A program made the translations under genes and the position numbers. DNA of 28,481 nucleotides from Physocladia obscura (taxonomy: Eukaryota > Chytridiomycota > Chytridiomycetes > Chytridiales > Chytriomycetaceae): the NCBI GenBank assembly GCA_027596945.1, contig JADGJH010000138.1, positions 1 to 28,481 of the forward strand, given 5' to 3'. The notes under the pieces are model-generated. The model was not told the origin of the DNA. It searched no databases and saw only the letters and a list, made by a program, of their open reading frames with translations. This document shows, piece by piece, positions 1 to 8,937 of the stretch. The stretch's first letter is position 1, and each line of letters opens with the position of its first letter.

Positions 1-105
1 CCCGTGGCCCCCGTGGCTTCCGTGCCCCCCGTGCGCGCCGCTCGCTGCTGCCGCCACCCGCGATGCCCGCGCTCCCAGCCGTGGTACCAGTACTGTCTTG
101 AGCAT
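1..105 (-). CDS. 5' end of a probable mitochondrial precursor protein (partial)
   Basis: On the minus strand an ATG at 105-103 opens a frame that stays open to the window edge (35 codons). The translation begins MLKTVLVPRLGARASRVAAA and continues into a Gly/His run (HGGHGSHGGHG). The start is rich in Arg, Ala and Leu with no acidic residue, which is what a mitochondrial targeting presequence looks like. Gly/His-rich segments after such presequences occur in several respiratory-chain accessory subunits, but the fragment is too short to name one. The stretch is markedly more GC-rich than the AT-rich DNA beside it, which fits coding sequence. The plus-strand frame over the same bases has no plausible start inside the GC-rich part and runs into AT-rich non-coding-looking sequence, so I prefer the minus strand. 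The rest of the gene lies left of the window. Confidence 0.5.
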   Translation of the reverse strand, partial: MLKTVLVPRLGARASRVAAAASGAHGGHGSHGGHG

Positions 106-453
106 ATTTCCTTCTTTTTCAAACCACAAAACAAAATAATGAACAATACCAACAACACCAATAACAACAAGTGCCTCAGTAGTACATTTAAAATTCATTA
201 CTCTTTTAGAACAAGTTGCAATGAAACAAAACTTGCGTGTTAATCGCAGCCTCACCCCCGCTTGGCCTGATTTCAGCTAATGTAAGCACCAACTATTACT
301 CTTGAAAATGGAACCTTTCAGTTGGATTCTGAAGGGGTTCCAGAATCCACGGATCCCCTTTGCCAGCTATTGCCCAATCTGTCTCCACAATGACAAAGTC
401 CGAACTTGTTTGAAAACCAAAGAAATGAAACGAAAGGAAAAGAAAAAACAAGA
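106..453. other. intergenic region, probably a divergent promoter
   Basis: This stretch separates the minus-strand presequence gene from the plus-strand gene starting at 454. It is AT-rich, with Asn-codon-like AAC/AAT runs around 140-170. A short plus-strand reading frame from an ATG at 390 stops after seven codons, so it could act as an upstream ORF for the gene at 454. I see no other feature. Confidence 0.4.
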
Positions 454-1560
454 ATGATCAGTTCAGCACTGGCCAAAGACGAGGTAGTTGGCAGCAGCGA
501 CTACAACGACACAGCAGAAACAATTGACACAGAAAATGAATTTGAAGTGGATAGCAACCACAGCGACGTCGACATTGATTTTCATCCAGAAGCCCTCCTG
601 ACTACCACCCAGTTACCAACTGAAACCCTCCCAACTCCTCCTCAATTTGGTGGAACTGAAGGTGGCGGTCAACTAAAAGGTTATATCATCTATGAACTCA
701 AGGCCAAACCCTCTAAGCGTCTCCATAGTGGGACTTGTGAGTGCAGCGAGGAGGATGCCCACATTGCGTCAAATAAAATGATACTTATCCTCTACTATGA
801 CGCAAGGCCATCAGAGACTTTGATCAGTGTGAAAATTGACGAAAAACTCACTAGGTTTTGCCTCGATGGGTTCAGTGGCTCTCCAGAACATGCGGGTGGC
901 GCTCTTTTCCGCCACAGCTGGAATGTGAAAATTGAGGCTGTGCCTGGAGACAAACCTGCGTCTGGAAACGAGCCTACTGCCGAGGCAGTCAATCAGAAGC
1001 CCCTTTCGGAGAAAGTCAGAGACGAGACCAATTCGTCCAATTTGGCAGTCGCAGCATCCTATCCCTTATCAGCAAATGTTGCATTTAATGCTGGTCATGA
1101 AGAAACTAGCAGTCAACTTGAAGAGAAACACAGCATACGCCCTCTCCTCCAAGCAGCAGAATGGAAGTATACCTTGCGCTTGCATGGAGACACTCCAGTA
1201 AACGCATCAGATATTAAACGGTACTGGTGGTCTTGGAGGACAAAAAATCTGGACTCTCCTTTCGTTGGGATGGCGTCGCCACTGCCGGAATCCGTTGTTT
1301 TCAAATTTGTGAATCATCGCAAAGGAGACGACTACAAACTTATTGTTACGCTTGAACAAAATTATTGGGATATCTCAAAGAAATTTTTGGGTACAAAATT
1401 GGTGCTCCAGCGTCATAAGTGGATTAGGAAGTTCAATATCGATATTCCCGATCGTGGACGCAAATTGACAAGCTTGCTTAAAAACTCACCGACGGGTGCG
1501 AATCCGATACAGCTCAAACCAGTGGACGATGGCGATTTTCCAACTCTAATGAACCAGTAG
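454..1560 (+). CDS. hypothetical protein, intronless, upstream partner of the papain-like peptidase
   Basis: This is an uninterrupted frame of 368 codons from ATG 454 to TAG 1560. The frame is open a little further upstream, to a TGA at 391-393, but only with a TTG start, so I chose the first ATG. I do not recognise the family. The first 90 or so residues are acidic and Ser/Thr-rich and probably disordered (including DYNDTAETIDTENEFEVD). Two compact-looking parts follow: a Cys-containing segment with a beta-like ILILYYDARPSETLISVKID stretch, and a C-terminal part with YWWSWRTKNLDSPFVGM and a basic VLQRHKWIRKFNIDIPDRGR. There is no signal peptide or membrane segment. It lies 141 bp upstream of the peptidase gene in the same orientation, and both lack introns although every recognised gene elsewhere here has them. 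A functional pairing is only an inference. Confidence 0.7.
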   Translation: MISSALAKDEVVGSSDYNDTAETIDTENEFEVDSNHSDVDIDFHPEALLTTTQLPTETLPTPPQFGGTEGGGQLKGYIIYELKAKPSKRLHSGTCECSEEDAHIASNKMILILYYDARPSETLISVKIDEKLTRFCLDGFSGSPEHAGGALFRHSWNVKIEAVPGDKPASGNEPTAEAVNQKPLSEKVRDETNSSNLAVAASYPLSANVAFNAGHEETSSQLEEKHSIRPLLQAAEWKYTLRLHGDTPVNASDIKRYWWSWRTKNLDSPFVGMASPLPESVVFKFVNHRKGDDYKLIVTLEQNYWDISKKFLGTKLVLQRHKWIRKFNIDIPDRGRKLTSLLKNSPTGANPIQLKPVDDGDFPTLMNQ

Positions 1561-1701
1561 TGCACTAATAACGTATGCAGTTTTACTACGCTGTTTGATA
1601 TCATTTTCTTGTTCACACATTTTTTTTTGTTCTGTTCGTGGTACTGTATTTTTTGATAAGTGAGTTTGTGAAAAAGTTTACTTTCAAAAATATTCTTGCC
1701 A

Positions 1702-2385
1702 ATGGTGGTCAACGCTGTAACTTCGCTAGCCACTGCTCAGCAAAACTGGAAGCTTAAAATCCCAATTCTTTTCGATCTGCAACCGATTTATCAGGAATAT
1801 GAAGATGGAAGTGACGCTGTCAAGGGGTGCTGGGCAGCTTGTATTGCGATGCTGATGCAATTCCGTGAAAAGCGTGCAACCAGCATCACAGATGCTCATC
1901 GTCAGATGAATGATAGATTGGCTGCGGAATTAGCTTCTATTCTGTGGGAAGTAGACGCTGGCATTAATGAGCATGACAAGAACAAATTCATCAACGCGCT
2001 TGACCTATGTTGGATAGGCCCCTCGTCCCTTGCTCCTTGGGGGTGGTACGAATTACTTAGTGTGCATGGTCCACTTTGGACAACAGCGGAAGGCTTTGGA
2101 ACCAATCATTCACGTATACTTATAGGCTACGAGCCAAAGGCAATGGCCGCCGTCAACCCTTCAACTGGAAATACCAGCGGTGATGACTTGATGACTTTTT
2201 TGGACCCTATGTATGACAAACCTATCACTTTTACGTTCTCGGAGTGGCTTCCAATGTGGGAACGCGAAATCAGAGAATCGTCATCCTATAATAACAGGGT
2301 ACAGCTAGCTTTCAATCGCTGCATAGATACAGGCGGCTGCTTAAACTGTTCATTTCAAAGACGGGCATTTGAACAATGGCAGTAA
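1702..2385 (+). CDS. predicted papain-fold (C39/C70-like) cysteine peptidase
   Basis: An intronless frame of 227 codons; ATG 1702 is the first Met after a TTG-only extension. The pattern matches the small papain-like cysteine peptidases of the C39/C70 type: KGCWAACIAMLM gives the nucleophile Cys43 followed by Trp-Ala-Ala; GPLWTT (123-128) and NHSRILIGYE (135-144) supply the His136 strand; FLDP (166-169) supplies Asp168. The glutamine that usually sits about six residues before the Cys in this family is not there, so activity is uncertain. There is no obvious signal peptide or membrane segment. The tail has four cysteines, one in RCI and two in CLNC-type spacing. Such peptidases are best known from bacteria, including secreted effectors, and are uncommon in fungi, so horizontal transfer is possible. 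What it cleaves cannot be read from the sequence. Confidence 0.65.
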   Translation: MVVNAVTSLATAQQNWKLKIPILFDLQPIYQEYEDGSDAVKGCWAACIAMLMQFREKRATSITDAHRQMNDRLAAELASILWEVDAGINEHDKNKFINALDLCWIGPSSLAPWGWYELLSVHGPLWTTAEGFGTNHSRILIGYEPKAMAAVNPSTGNTSGDDLMTFLDPMYDKPITFTFSEWLPMWEREIRESSSYNNRVQLAFNRCIDTGGCLNCSFQRRAFEQWQ

Positions 2386-4472
2386 AGAATGATGGATTGA
2401 GACTTCTTTTTGATACTGTTTGTGGTGGTGTGTAGCTATTCTGTTCTTAGTTGGTGGAGTGAATTGTCTGGTGTATTCTGCTCAAAAAAATTAATCTGTA
2501 ACATGTTCAACTGAAGATTGTCTCACTGTTACACAGCCAAAACATGACTAGTTGAAATATTATTTTGTAATGATACAAGAAACTCTCAGATCCTATTTTT
2601 TGTTCAGTAATTACTGAATCTTAAATCAACATCTGTTTCTTTTTCTTTTTATTCCTGGCACTGTTCTTCCCGTTAGCCAACACAACCACCCACTATTAAG
2701 CTCTATCAGGATTATAGCTTTTACCACAGCAGTTTTGTCATTCTGCTAAAAATACCGTCATCACAGTTGAAGGCAAGTTGTACTTGACTACTTTTTCGCA
2801 GTTGTCAGCTAAATTTTGCCCAATGAATACAGCTTGGATTCAGGTTTGTCTTTTGATATGACAGACAGCAACTGAAATAGATTAGCCAGCAATAAAAACG
2901 CTGAATCTTGCACGTGCGAGTTTATTCAAATTGTTTACATGGGAACCTTTATAATTTTTAGTTAAAAAGCTGTTATTTATTTTCCAAAAACAGGACATTG
3001 AAATAAAACCACGTACTTAGAAGATTTTGAATTTTTAAAATCACTTCAGTTTATATGTTTTTAATTTTTATAATAAACATATTATACTCAAAAATGTGCA
3101 TAAAAAAATAGCTGAATGCATTGTAAATGCATTCAAAATTTTAAAAATGCATTTCTTTCATTTTCAATTTATTGTCTAAACTATTAATTCATATAAATTC
3201 ATAATTAATTTTAAATGAAAAAAAGTTACACAGGGCATAATAATTCATAAAAACATCAATTATTCCTAAACTTTTGCCACTTGTCATGGAATTTCAACAA
3301 GAAGAGTGGATTGAAGAGTTCTTTGATTGTTTTTTGTAAAGGTTTCAAAGGAGTGCTCAGCAACACTGAAGCTATGGAATCCAGTTTTAACTCAGTTAAA
3401 AAATGATAATATATTTGTGGAGTAGATATTTTTAGAGTAAGGCAATGCAATCTGTCAGTCTGGAAGTAGGAAACAAGGAAGATAAGGCCAAAAATTGCAA
3501 GATTCAAGAGTTCAGCTATGAAAATACCTTACATACTTTGAAGATGACTCCATATGGCAGCTGAATTGAGTTTGGAAGAGGTACAAAAGGGACTGGTGAA
3601 ATGTGAGAATAGATTATCATTGCTTGTGAATATTCTGAGCACTAACATTTCAAATCTACAAGAAAACTTATTGAATCTATACAAAATTTACTTTAAAAAG
3701 GGAAAATGTTGGTTTGGCAGTGGTTGTTCCAATGTTTAATGAAGCCTGCTATTTTGTTTTTCTAATTTATGAAACATTTACAAAAGTCTCAAACTTGCTA
3801 CCTTGCTTTCTCTCATTTCAAGTATCTTTGAGTGACAAAGAATTGATTTCACATATTCTGGTCAAAGGAGGTGTTGCAGCCTCTGTTTTTGCTTGTCAAT
3901 ATGGCAAGAATTTTTGGCAGAATTTTCTTTTTTTTTCTTTATTCTAGATTTCCATTGAATTTACAAAAATTCCAAACTATTTTTAAAATAAATCTTGTTA
4001 TTTTTCTCCCCATATGAAACCTTTATTATATTAATACAAAACTTTTGCTTATTGATAGAAAAGCAAGTCTACTGTTTTTTTTCCTTTACTTTTAAGTGAA
4101 TTGAACAATTTCTTTAGAATAAATTCATTCTTTTTATGCTTTAACAGGAAGGGCTAATAGGTTATGGTACAGAAGGTCCAATTCACATTTCTGTTTCTGC
4201 TCACAATGGCTAATTGAAAGACTTCAAACCAACTATTGCAAGAGAAGATAATGCCAAATTGAAACATCTTCATTGTATTTCTAAAGCTTATGAGATTCTC
4301 ACATGAGCTTTGAATTATTCAAAACAAATAGAGTGCCAGATTGACTACATTCAAATTTATCTTTATAAATATTTGTCTATTCATTAATTTATTGATTTGT
4401 TTATTTCTTTTTCTTTTCTATTCTTTTTTGATTATTCATGTTTTGGTTTTGATTTTTCAATTTGGAAGCAAA

Positions 4473-4533
4473 CTCATACTTCAGTCTCAAACTTTTATCA
4501 TTTAGTTTTAAGATAACAAATATTGAATTAGTT
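4473..4533 (+). repeat. imperfect direct repeat, copy 1
   Basis: A 61-bp unit beginning CTCATACTTCAGTCTCAAAC and ending TATTGAATTAGTT recurs 196 bp downstream with scattered substitutions. The spacing and divergence suggest an old tandem duplication or the ends of a decayed element. Confidence 0.65.
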
Positions 4534-4668
4534 GACTCAAGTTGCTGCAGCTACCAGCAAAACCTTCTGCTACAGTCCTTCAACTCACCAGAACCTTACA
4601 AGTGTTCTCCATCATTTTACATAAAACAAATTCTTTATGAAGTTTTAAGCGCTCCAGTTCAACCAATA

Positions 4669-4729
4669 TTCATACTTCAATCTCAAACTCATGTCATTTA
4701 GTTCTGGAATATAAAGTATTGAATTAGTT
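4669..4729 (+). repeat. imperfect direct repeat, copy 2
   Basis: This is the second copy of the unit at 4473, beginning TTCATACTTCAATCTCAAAC and ending TATTGAATTAGTT. The same orientation and length are kept and no indel is needed to align the two. Confidence 0.65.
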
Positions 4730-5666
4730 ATGCACTATTCTTCTATGATTTACTGGAACTTTATGCCAGCCCCCATTTATTTTGGAAATTTTTTTAAAAT
4801 CTAATTGACATCAGCACTCACAACTGCTCACCACTGTAAACTCTTGATGTGTTTAAAAATTTCTTTGCCTGGGTTTTTATTTTCTTAATAGCTGAACCAG
4901 GTATTTAACCTGTAAAATGCTTGATTATATGTTTCCAAATGTTTTCTTGGTATTCCAAAGTTCCATCAATAACATTCACATATTTCAAAAAATTTTCAGA
5001 TTTGAATTGATAAATTCCAGTGTGGTGAAAAGAAGCTTGAATTTGGGCTTTGGATATTTTTTTTTTCAAATGTCAAAAATAGTAGGGTTAAATGGTTCAC
5101 CAATGCTTCCAATAGAGCTGGCTGAAAATGTCCAAAAACGAACATAGATTTGATAAATTTTTTTTCAAATTTGCAAAAAACATGTCATCAAGGGCGCCAC
5201 GGAATATGACAGGTGTCAAGCTGAACCAAATTTTTAAAAATTAAGCTTTAAAAACTTTCAAAATAGGTATCAACTGCTGCTCTGAGTTTCACTAACCAAA
5301 AAATACGTTGCAGTTGTGTCTTCCCTTCTTGTTTTACCTTTTTGAGGTTCAAGTTAAATATTTCCAGATTCGATTGGAGTAATCCAAAAATAAACAATTT
5401 ATATTAGATTTTTTCCATTTAACAATTTCTTTTATTTTGTTTTGTTTTGGTCCACTCCTCTCAAATTTTCACAAAAAATTGCCTTCATTCATCAATAGCC
5501 ATTCATTTAATCAACCCTGAATTTTTCTTCCTTTGTCATCACTCTTTCTCATTTTGATTTCATGGTTTTTTGGATCACCCTTTTTTGAGATTTTTTGGTG
5601 GAGTTGTTTCTGGGGAAGTATTAAAGGGATTTTATTTTAAATAAAAAAACGCCATTCAAATGTATA

Positions 5667-6500
5667 ATGCTACAGCAATTTAGATACCAGTTGCAAACAC
5701 AAATGGGATATAACTGGCAATTAACTCCTAGACAGAGTAAACTTTCCTTGTTTCAAAATTCTATTGTAGAGGCCTTTAACTTTGCCTGTAGTAATAACAT
5801 AAATAGTCACAACTTCTATTGCTTCAGTATGCTGCTTTGTGCCATTGTTGATTCAATCATTGTTAAAGGCAGCACTTTAACCACTAGAACAAAAGCCATT
5901 GATGCTAAGTGTGAGGATGTAAACTTGCAGACACTTTGACTTTTGTCTTTATATCTTATTTCAAAAGAAAAAAAAGATTTCATATCTTATTTTGTTGAGT
6001 TTATACCACTACAGTTCTTTACCATATTAATTGCAAAGAGTCAACAATTTTTTCCAAACCAAAAAAATAACTTCCAAACCTCAAATAAAGACACATATCT
6101 GTTGAAACAAGTCACATATTTATAGGCAAGATTACTTAGTGGCAACTCTGCAGTTAAACTCCAGACAAAATATAGCATAAAAAGGTTGCTCCTATTCTTC
6201 TTTTTATTGTATTTTTGTTCTCAACCTGTTGGATCAATGTTTTGGGGGAAAATAGGCTTTGGGCAAAACACAGGCAGACCGGGAAGCTGCAAAGGCACTT
6301 CTGACTGCTGATTTTATTGAATAATAAATAAAAACCTTGACAACAAAATGAGTGCACAATCTTTTCCGTGTAACAAAAAAAAAAGTACAAATATTATTTT
6401 CTGATACTTGCAGTTCCAGATAAATCTCTTGTAATAAATTATTTCTTTTATAGCAACTATATTTTCATTTGATACTAAAATAAGAAGGATGTTATCGTCA
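5667..6500. other. AT-rich region without a recognisable gene
   Basis: Between the repeat-bearing segment and the transposase remnant I see no supported coding gene. Frames of 60-90 codons on the plus strand (5667-5939, 5943-6125) lack any recognisable motif and have the low-complexity composition of non-coding AT-rich DNA. A tRNA-like remnant lies inside on the minus strand at 5834-5897. Confidence 0.4.
5834..5897 (-). repeat. tRNA-like remnant, possibly SINE-derived
   Basis: Read on the minus strand, this begins GGCTTTTGTTCTAGTGGTTA and continues AAGTGCTGCC. That resembles the acceptor strand, D-arm (A box) and start of the anticodon arm of a tRNA. About 40 nt on, GATTGAATCA weakly resembles a B box, and the segment ends near AAAGC, which could partly pair with the GGCTTT start. 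The T-arm is poor and the spacing imperfect, so it is not a working tRNA; a decayed tRNA copy or a tRNA-derived short interspersed element fits better. Confidence 0.3.
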
Positions 6501-6529
6501 CTGAATTGTTTTTTTTTGTTTTTTTGGGT

Positions 6530-8158
6530 TCAACTTCTGCAAGCTGCTGTGTGCTCATCAAAGAGATTTCTGCATTGGATCTTATATCCAATACAGAGTC
6601 TTAAAGTTTCGCAATTAGCGCAGCACAGCCATTTCTTGCTTGAGGTCCATCGCTTAGTGCATTGGGCTTGACCAAAAACTCCGCGACACCGTTTTTGATC
6701 CTTATCAGCCAAATTATCCCCCCTCCTTTCTGCAATTTCGTTTTGCTTCTTTTCTGATGCCTCTTTAAGCTCCTTCTTTCTCTCTTTCTCCTCTTCCATT
6801 TGTTTTTGTTGAGCTTTAAGCAATTCTTCACCAGAATAAACTTTCGATTCATCAAACACTCATTTAGCCTTAATCTTACTTTTTTAATGCATGAGCCATT
6901 ATTCTTATTCAGAATAAACTCTTTAATTGCCTCTACAAATTTATCTGTATTATCTGCAAAATTTTTTGCAACACTTGCACGATCCAAAATTTTTTTTGCA
7001 TCAAAAGGAAACAACCCAACTTTTTGCCAAAAAGAAACAATAACAGATTTCAAAATATCTGCATGGATGCTAACAGCAATTTTTAATAGCTCTGGACCAA
7101 GTTTTCCTCATGGTCAAGATGAAAATGCAACTCTTTGATGAAAATTGCAGAAATTTTTTGTTTTAAAACAGCAAAATAAAGACTGTCCAGCGGCTGTAGA
7201 AAATGGGTTGTATTTGCAGGAAGATAAAACAATTTGATGTTTTTTGTGTGACAAGGTTTTAGGGCCTCAAAATTCCAGTGAGTTCCATGATTGTCCATTA
7301 GCAGCCCAGGTGTCAAGCCTGGATGGGCTTGAGACCATCCAAGAACTTTTCAAGTATTGGAATCCATTGTTTTTCAGTAAGATATCCATTTTTACTAAAG
7401 GCAAAGTATACTGGCACATCACCGCGCCAAGTTTTCTTTGTAGGTTCGAAGCCAAAATCAAATTTTTTGAAATCAAACGGCATGATTATGAAATCCTCAA
7501 TATGTTCACCTGCAGCAGAAATAAAAGGAATCATGCTTGCTTAGCAGCTGCGCTCACCAAAATTAATATTTGGTCTTTCAATAGTATTGGTAACAATGTA
7601 AGTTTGCTGTGAATTGTCATTTTCAAGTTTGATTCACATTTCATCAATATTTAAGATATTTGAAGCTGTTAAGTGCTGTGCTGTAATCCAATTTTCAAAA
7701 TGCTTAACCAATAGCTCACACTCTGAAAAGGTAAGTGGACCAATTCATGCAGCACTCAAATACTTTGCAGCTTGCTGTGAAATTTGAATTCATGAATCCC
7801 ACAAACCAACCATCAGGATTCCATTCAACAGCCTCATACTGTTTGGCACAGTATTGACGAATAAAATCTAAGAAATCCGCGCGATGCAGAGGGCGATGGC
7901 ACATTGCTTGTATATCCAATAAAGTCACAAAAAGAATCCCTTCATGATCGGTGAATGTTTGTCGACCATCCAGTCTGTCTTTGTGTTCCAGACGTCACTG
8001 ATACAATTGTCTGGCCAGCTCAAAGGATGATGATGTGTTTTGGCAACTTCACAAATAGCCTCAGAACGAGATGCTGTTGTTGGTAACAGGTTAGTAATTT
8101 CACTTAAAATTTGTCTCCGAGCTGCATGATCAAGGCCAGATTTCGGATCTGACTGCAT
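6530..8158 (-). mobile_element. decayed pogo/Tigger-type DDE transposon (transposase pseudogene)
   Basis: Minus-strand frames keep, in the right order, the parts of a pogo/Tigger (CENP-B-like) transposase. From the N-terminal side these are: a conserved block at 7716-7928 (PDGWFVGFMNSNF), a core block at 7313-7534 (SAAGEHIEDFIIMP, then GYLTEKQWIPILEKFLDG), and 7083-7316, which carries MDNHGTH with the second catalytic Asp and PANTTHFLQPLDS with the third acidic region. A block at 6601-7053 (VIVSFWQKVGLFPFDAKKIL) and a Lys/Glu-rich coiled region ending in a Cys/His cluster (WLCCANCETLRLC, 6530-6859) follow. The blocks lie in different frames. At least three frameshifts (near 7315, 7085 and 6860) plus stops break the gene, so it cannot make a transposase. 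I could not find terminal inverted repeats, so the outer limits are those of the coding remnant. Confidence 0.8.
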
Positions 8159-8937
8159 TTATGCTCTTTTTATGCTTATTTGGTGGCACTGATGTATTTG
8201 AGAGAGTTTCAATTTTAATGGTTCAAAATGTGTTTTTTTTGTTGCACGGAAAAAATTGTTTGCACAGAAAAGATTGCGCACTCAATGCAAAGTTGAAATT
8301 CAGCCAAAAAATAACTAAAGCACAGTGAAAAAACACAGCGCTTCTGGAAACTTGACTTTCGCTAATTCTAACAAACATTCCAGTTACAGTCTTGGTTGTA
8401 GAAACTGTGTTAGAAACTGCAGTCGAGGAAACAACAATGCCACTACCAACAAATCTCATAGATGTGGATGCAGTTGTGGAAGCTGTTACACTGATTGAAA
8501 TTTTCAAAGTAATTAAAGTAGTTGAAGTGGTAATTTTTACAACACAATTGTGTACGATGTTTTCAATCACATTATTTTGTGCTGTAATTTTCACCAATTA
8601 TTATATATGTATTTTTCAATCTGTGCTTATTGAAATGAACTAATTGCAACCAGTGTCAACTATTACAGAACCTGCATTGCCACAAGCATGGGTAATTGAA
8701 TATTTTCTTCCAGAGAAATATGGCGGAAATATGGTAAACAGCTGAAAACCAACGTTACATTCTCAATCCATCGAATATGATATCTGTTTTGGAGAGTACG
8801 GCTGTTTTGCATTCAAATTGCAATTTAAATTTGCAAAATACCTTGACGCTATCGAGCAATCTAAAATCTTAAATTTATAACTTATTTTTGCTATTCCAAA
8901 TGAAATAAACTGTTGCTTTTCAATAAATTTGTTCTTT
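8159..8937. other. intergenic region with a Thr/Ser/Val low-complexity stretch
   Basis: This separates the transposase remnant from the CCT4 stop codon. At 8385-8545 the DNA is built of degenerate GTT/GAA/ACT-rich triplets. It reads as Val/Glu-rich on one strand and Thr/Ser-rich on the other (TTSTTLITLKISISVTASTT), the signature of a decayed triplet-biased repeat rather than a clear gene. The 3' end of CCT4 and its transcript end should lie in the last 150 bp. Confidence 0.35.

Larger units (their letters stand above)
2386..5666. other. AT-rich gene-poor region, left part of a repeat island
   Basis: No convincing gene lies in this 3.3 kb. It is strongly AT-rich, with T-runs and ATTTA-type stretches typical of decayed non-coding DNA. 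A few coding-like scraps appear on the plus strand: 3554-3736 (LSLEEVQKGLVKCENRLSLL), a frame around 3825-3915 (LSDKELISHILVKGGVAAS), and 4147-4306, which reads EGLIGYGTEGPIHISVSAHN before a stop and then continues open in the same frame. Together they look like remnants of one decayed protein-coding element, probably mobile, but I cannot assign a family. Confidence 0.4.

Noticed and set aside
4..243. Plus-strand frame over the GC-rich left edge
   Set aside because: It continues into AT-rich, Asn/Thr-rich translation of non-coding DNA; the minus-strand presequence reading is better.
3256..3507. 83-codon minus-strand frame
   Set aside because: Hydrophobic, low-complexity AT-rich translation with no motif; it lies in decayed repeat DNA.
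5834..5897. Functional tRNA gene
   Set aside because: The T-arm and 3' acceptor strand do not pair properly; only the 5' half is tRNA-like.
8392..8643. 83-codon plus-strand Val/Glu-rich frame
   Set aside because: Biased triplet composition explains the open frame on both strands; no domain or start context.
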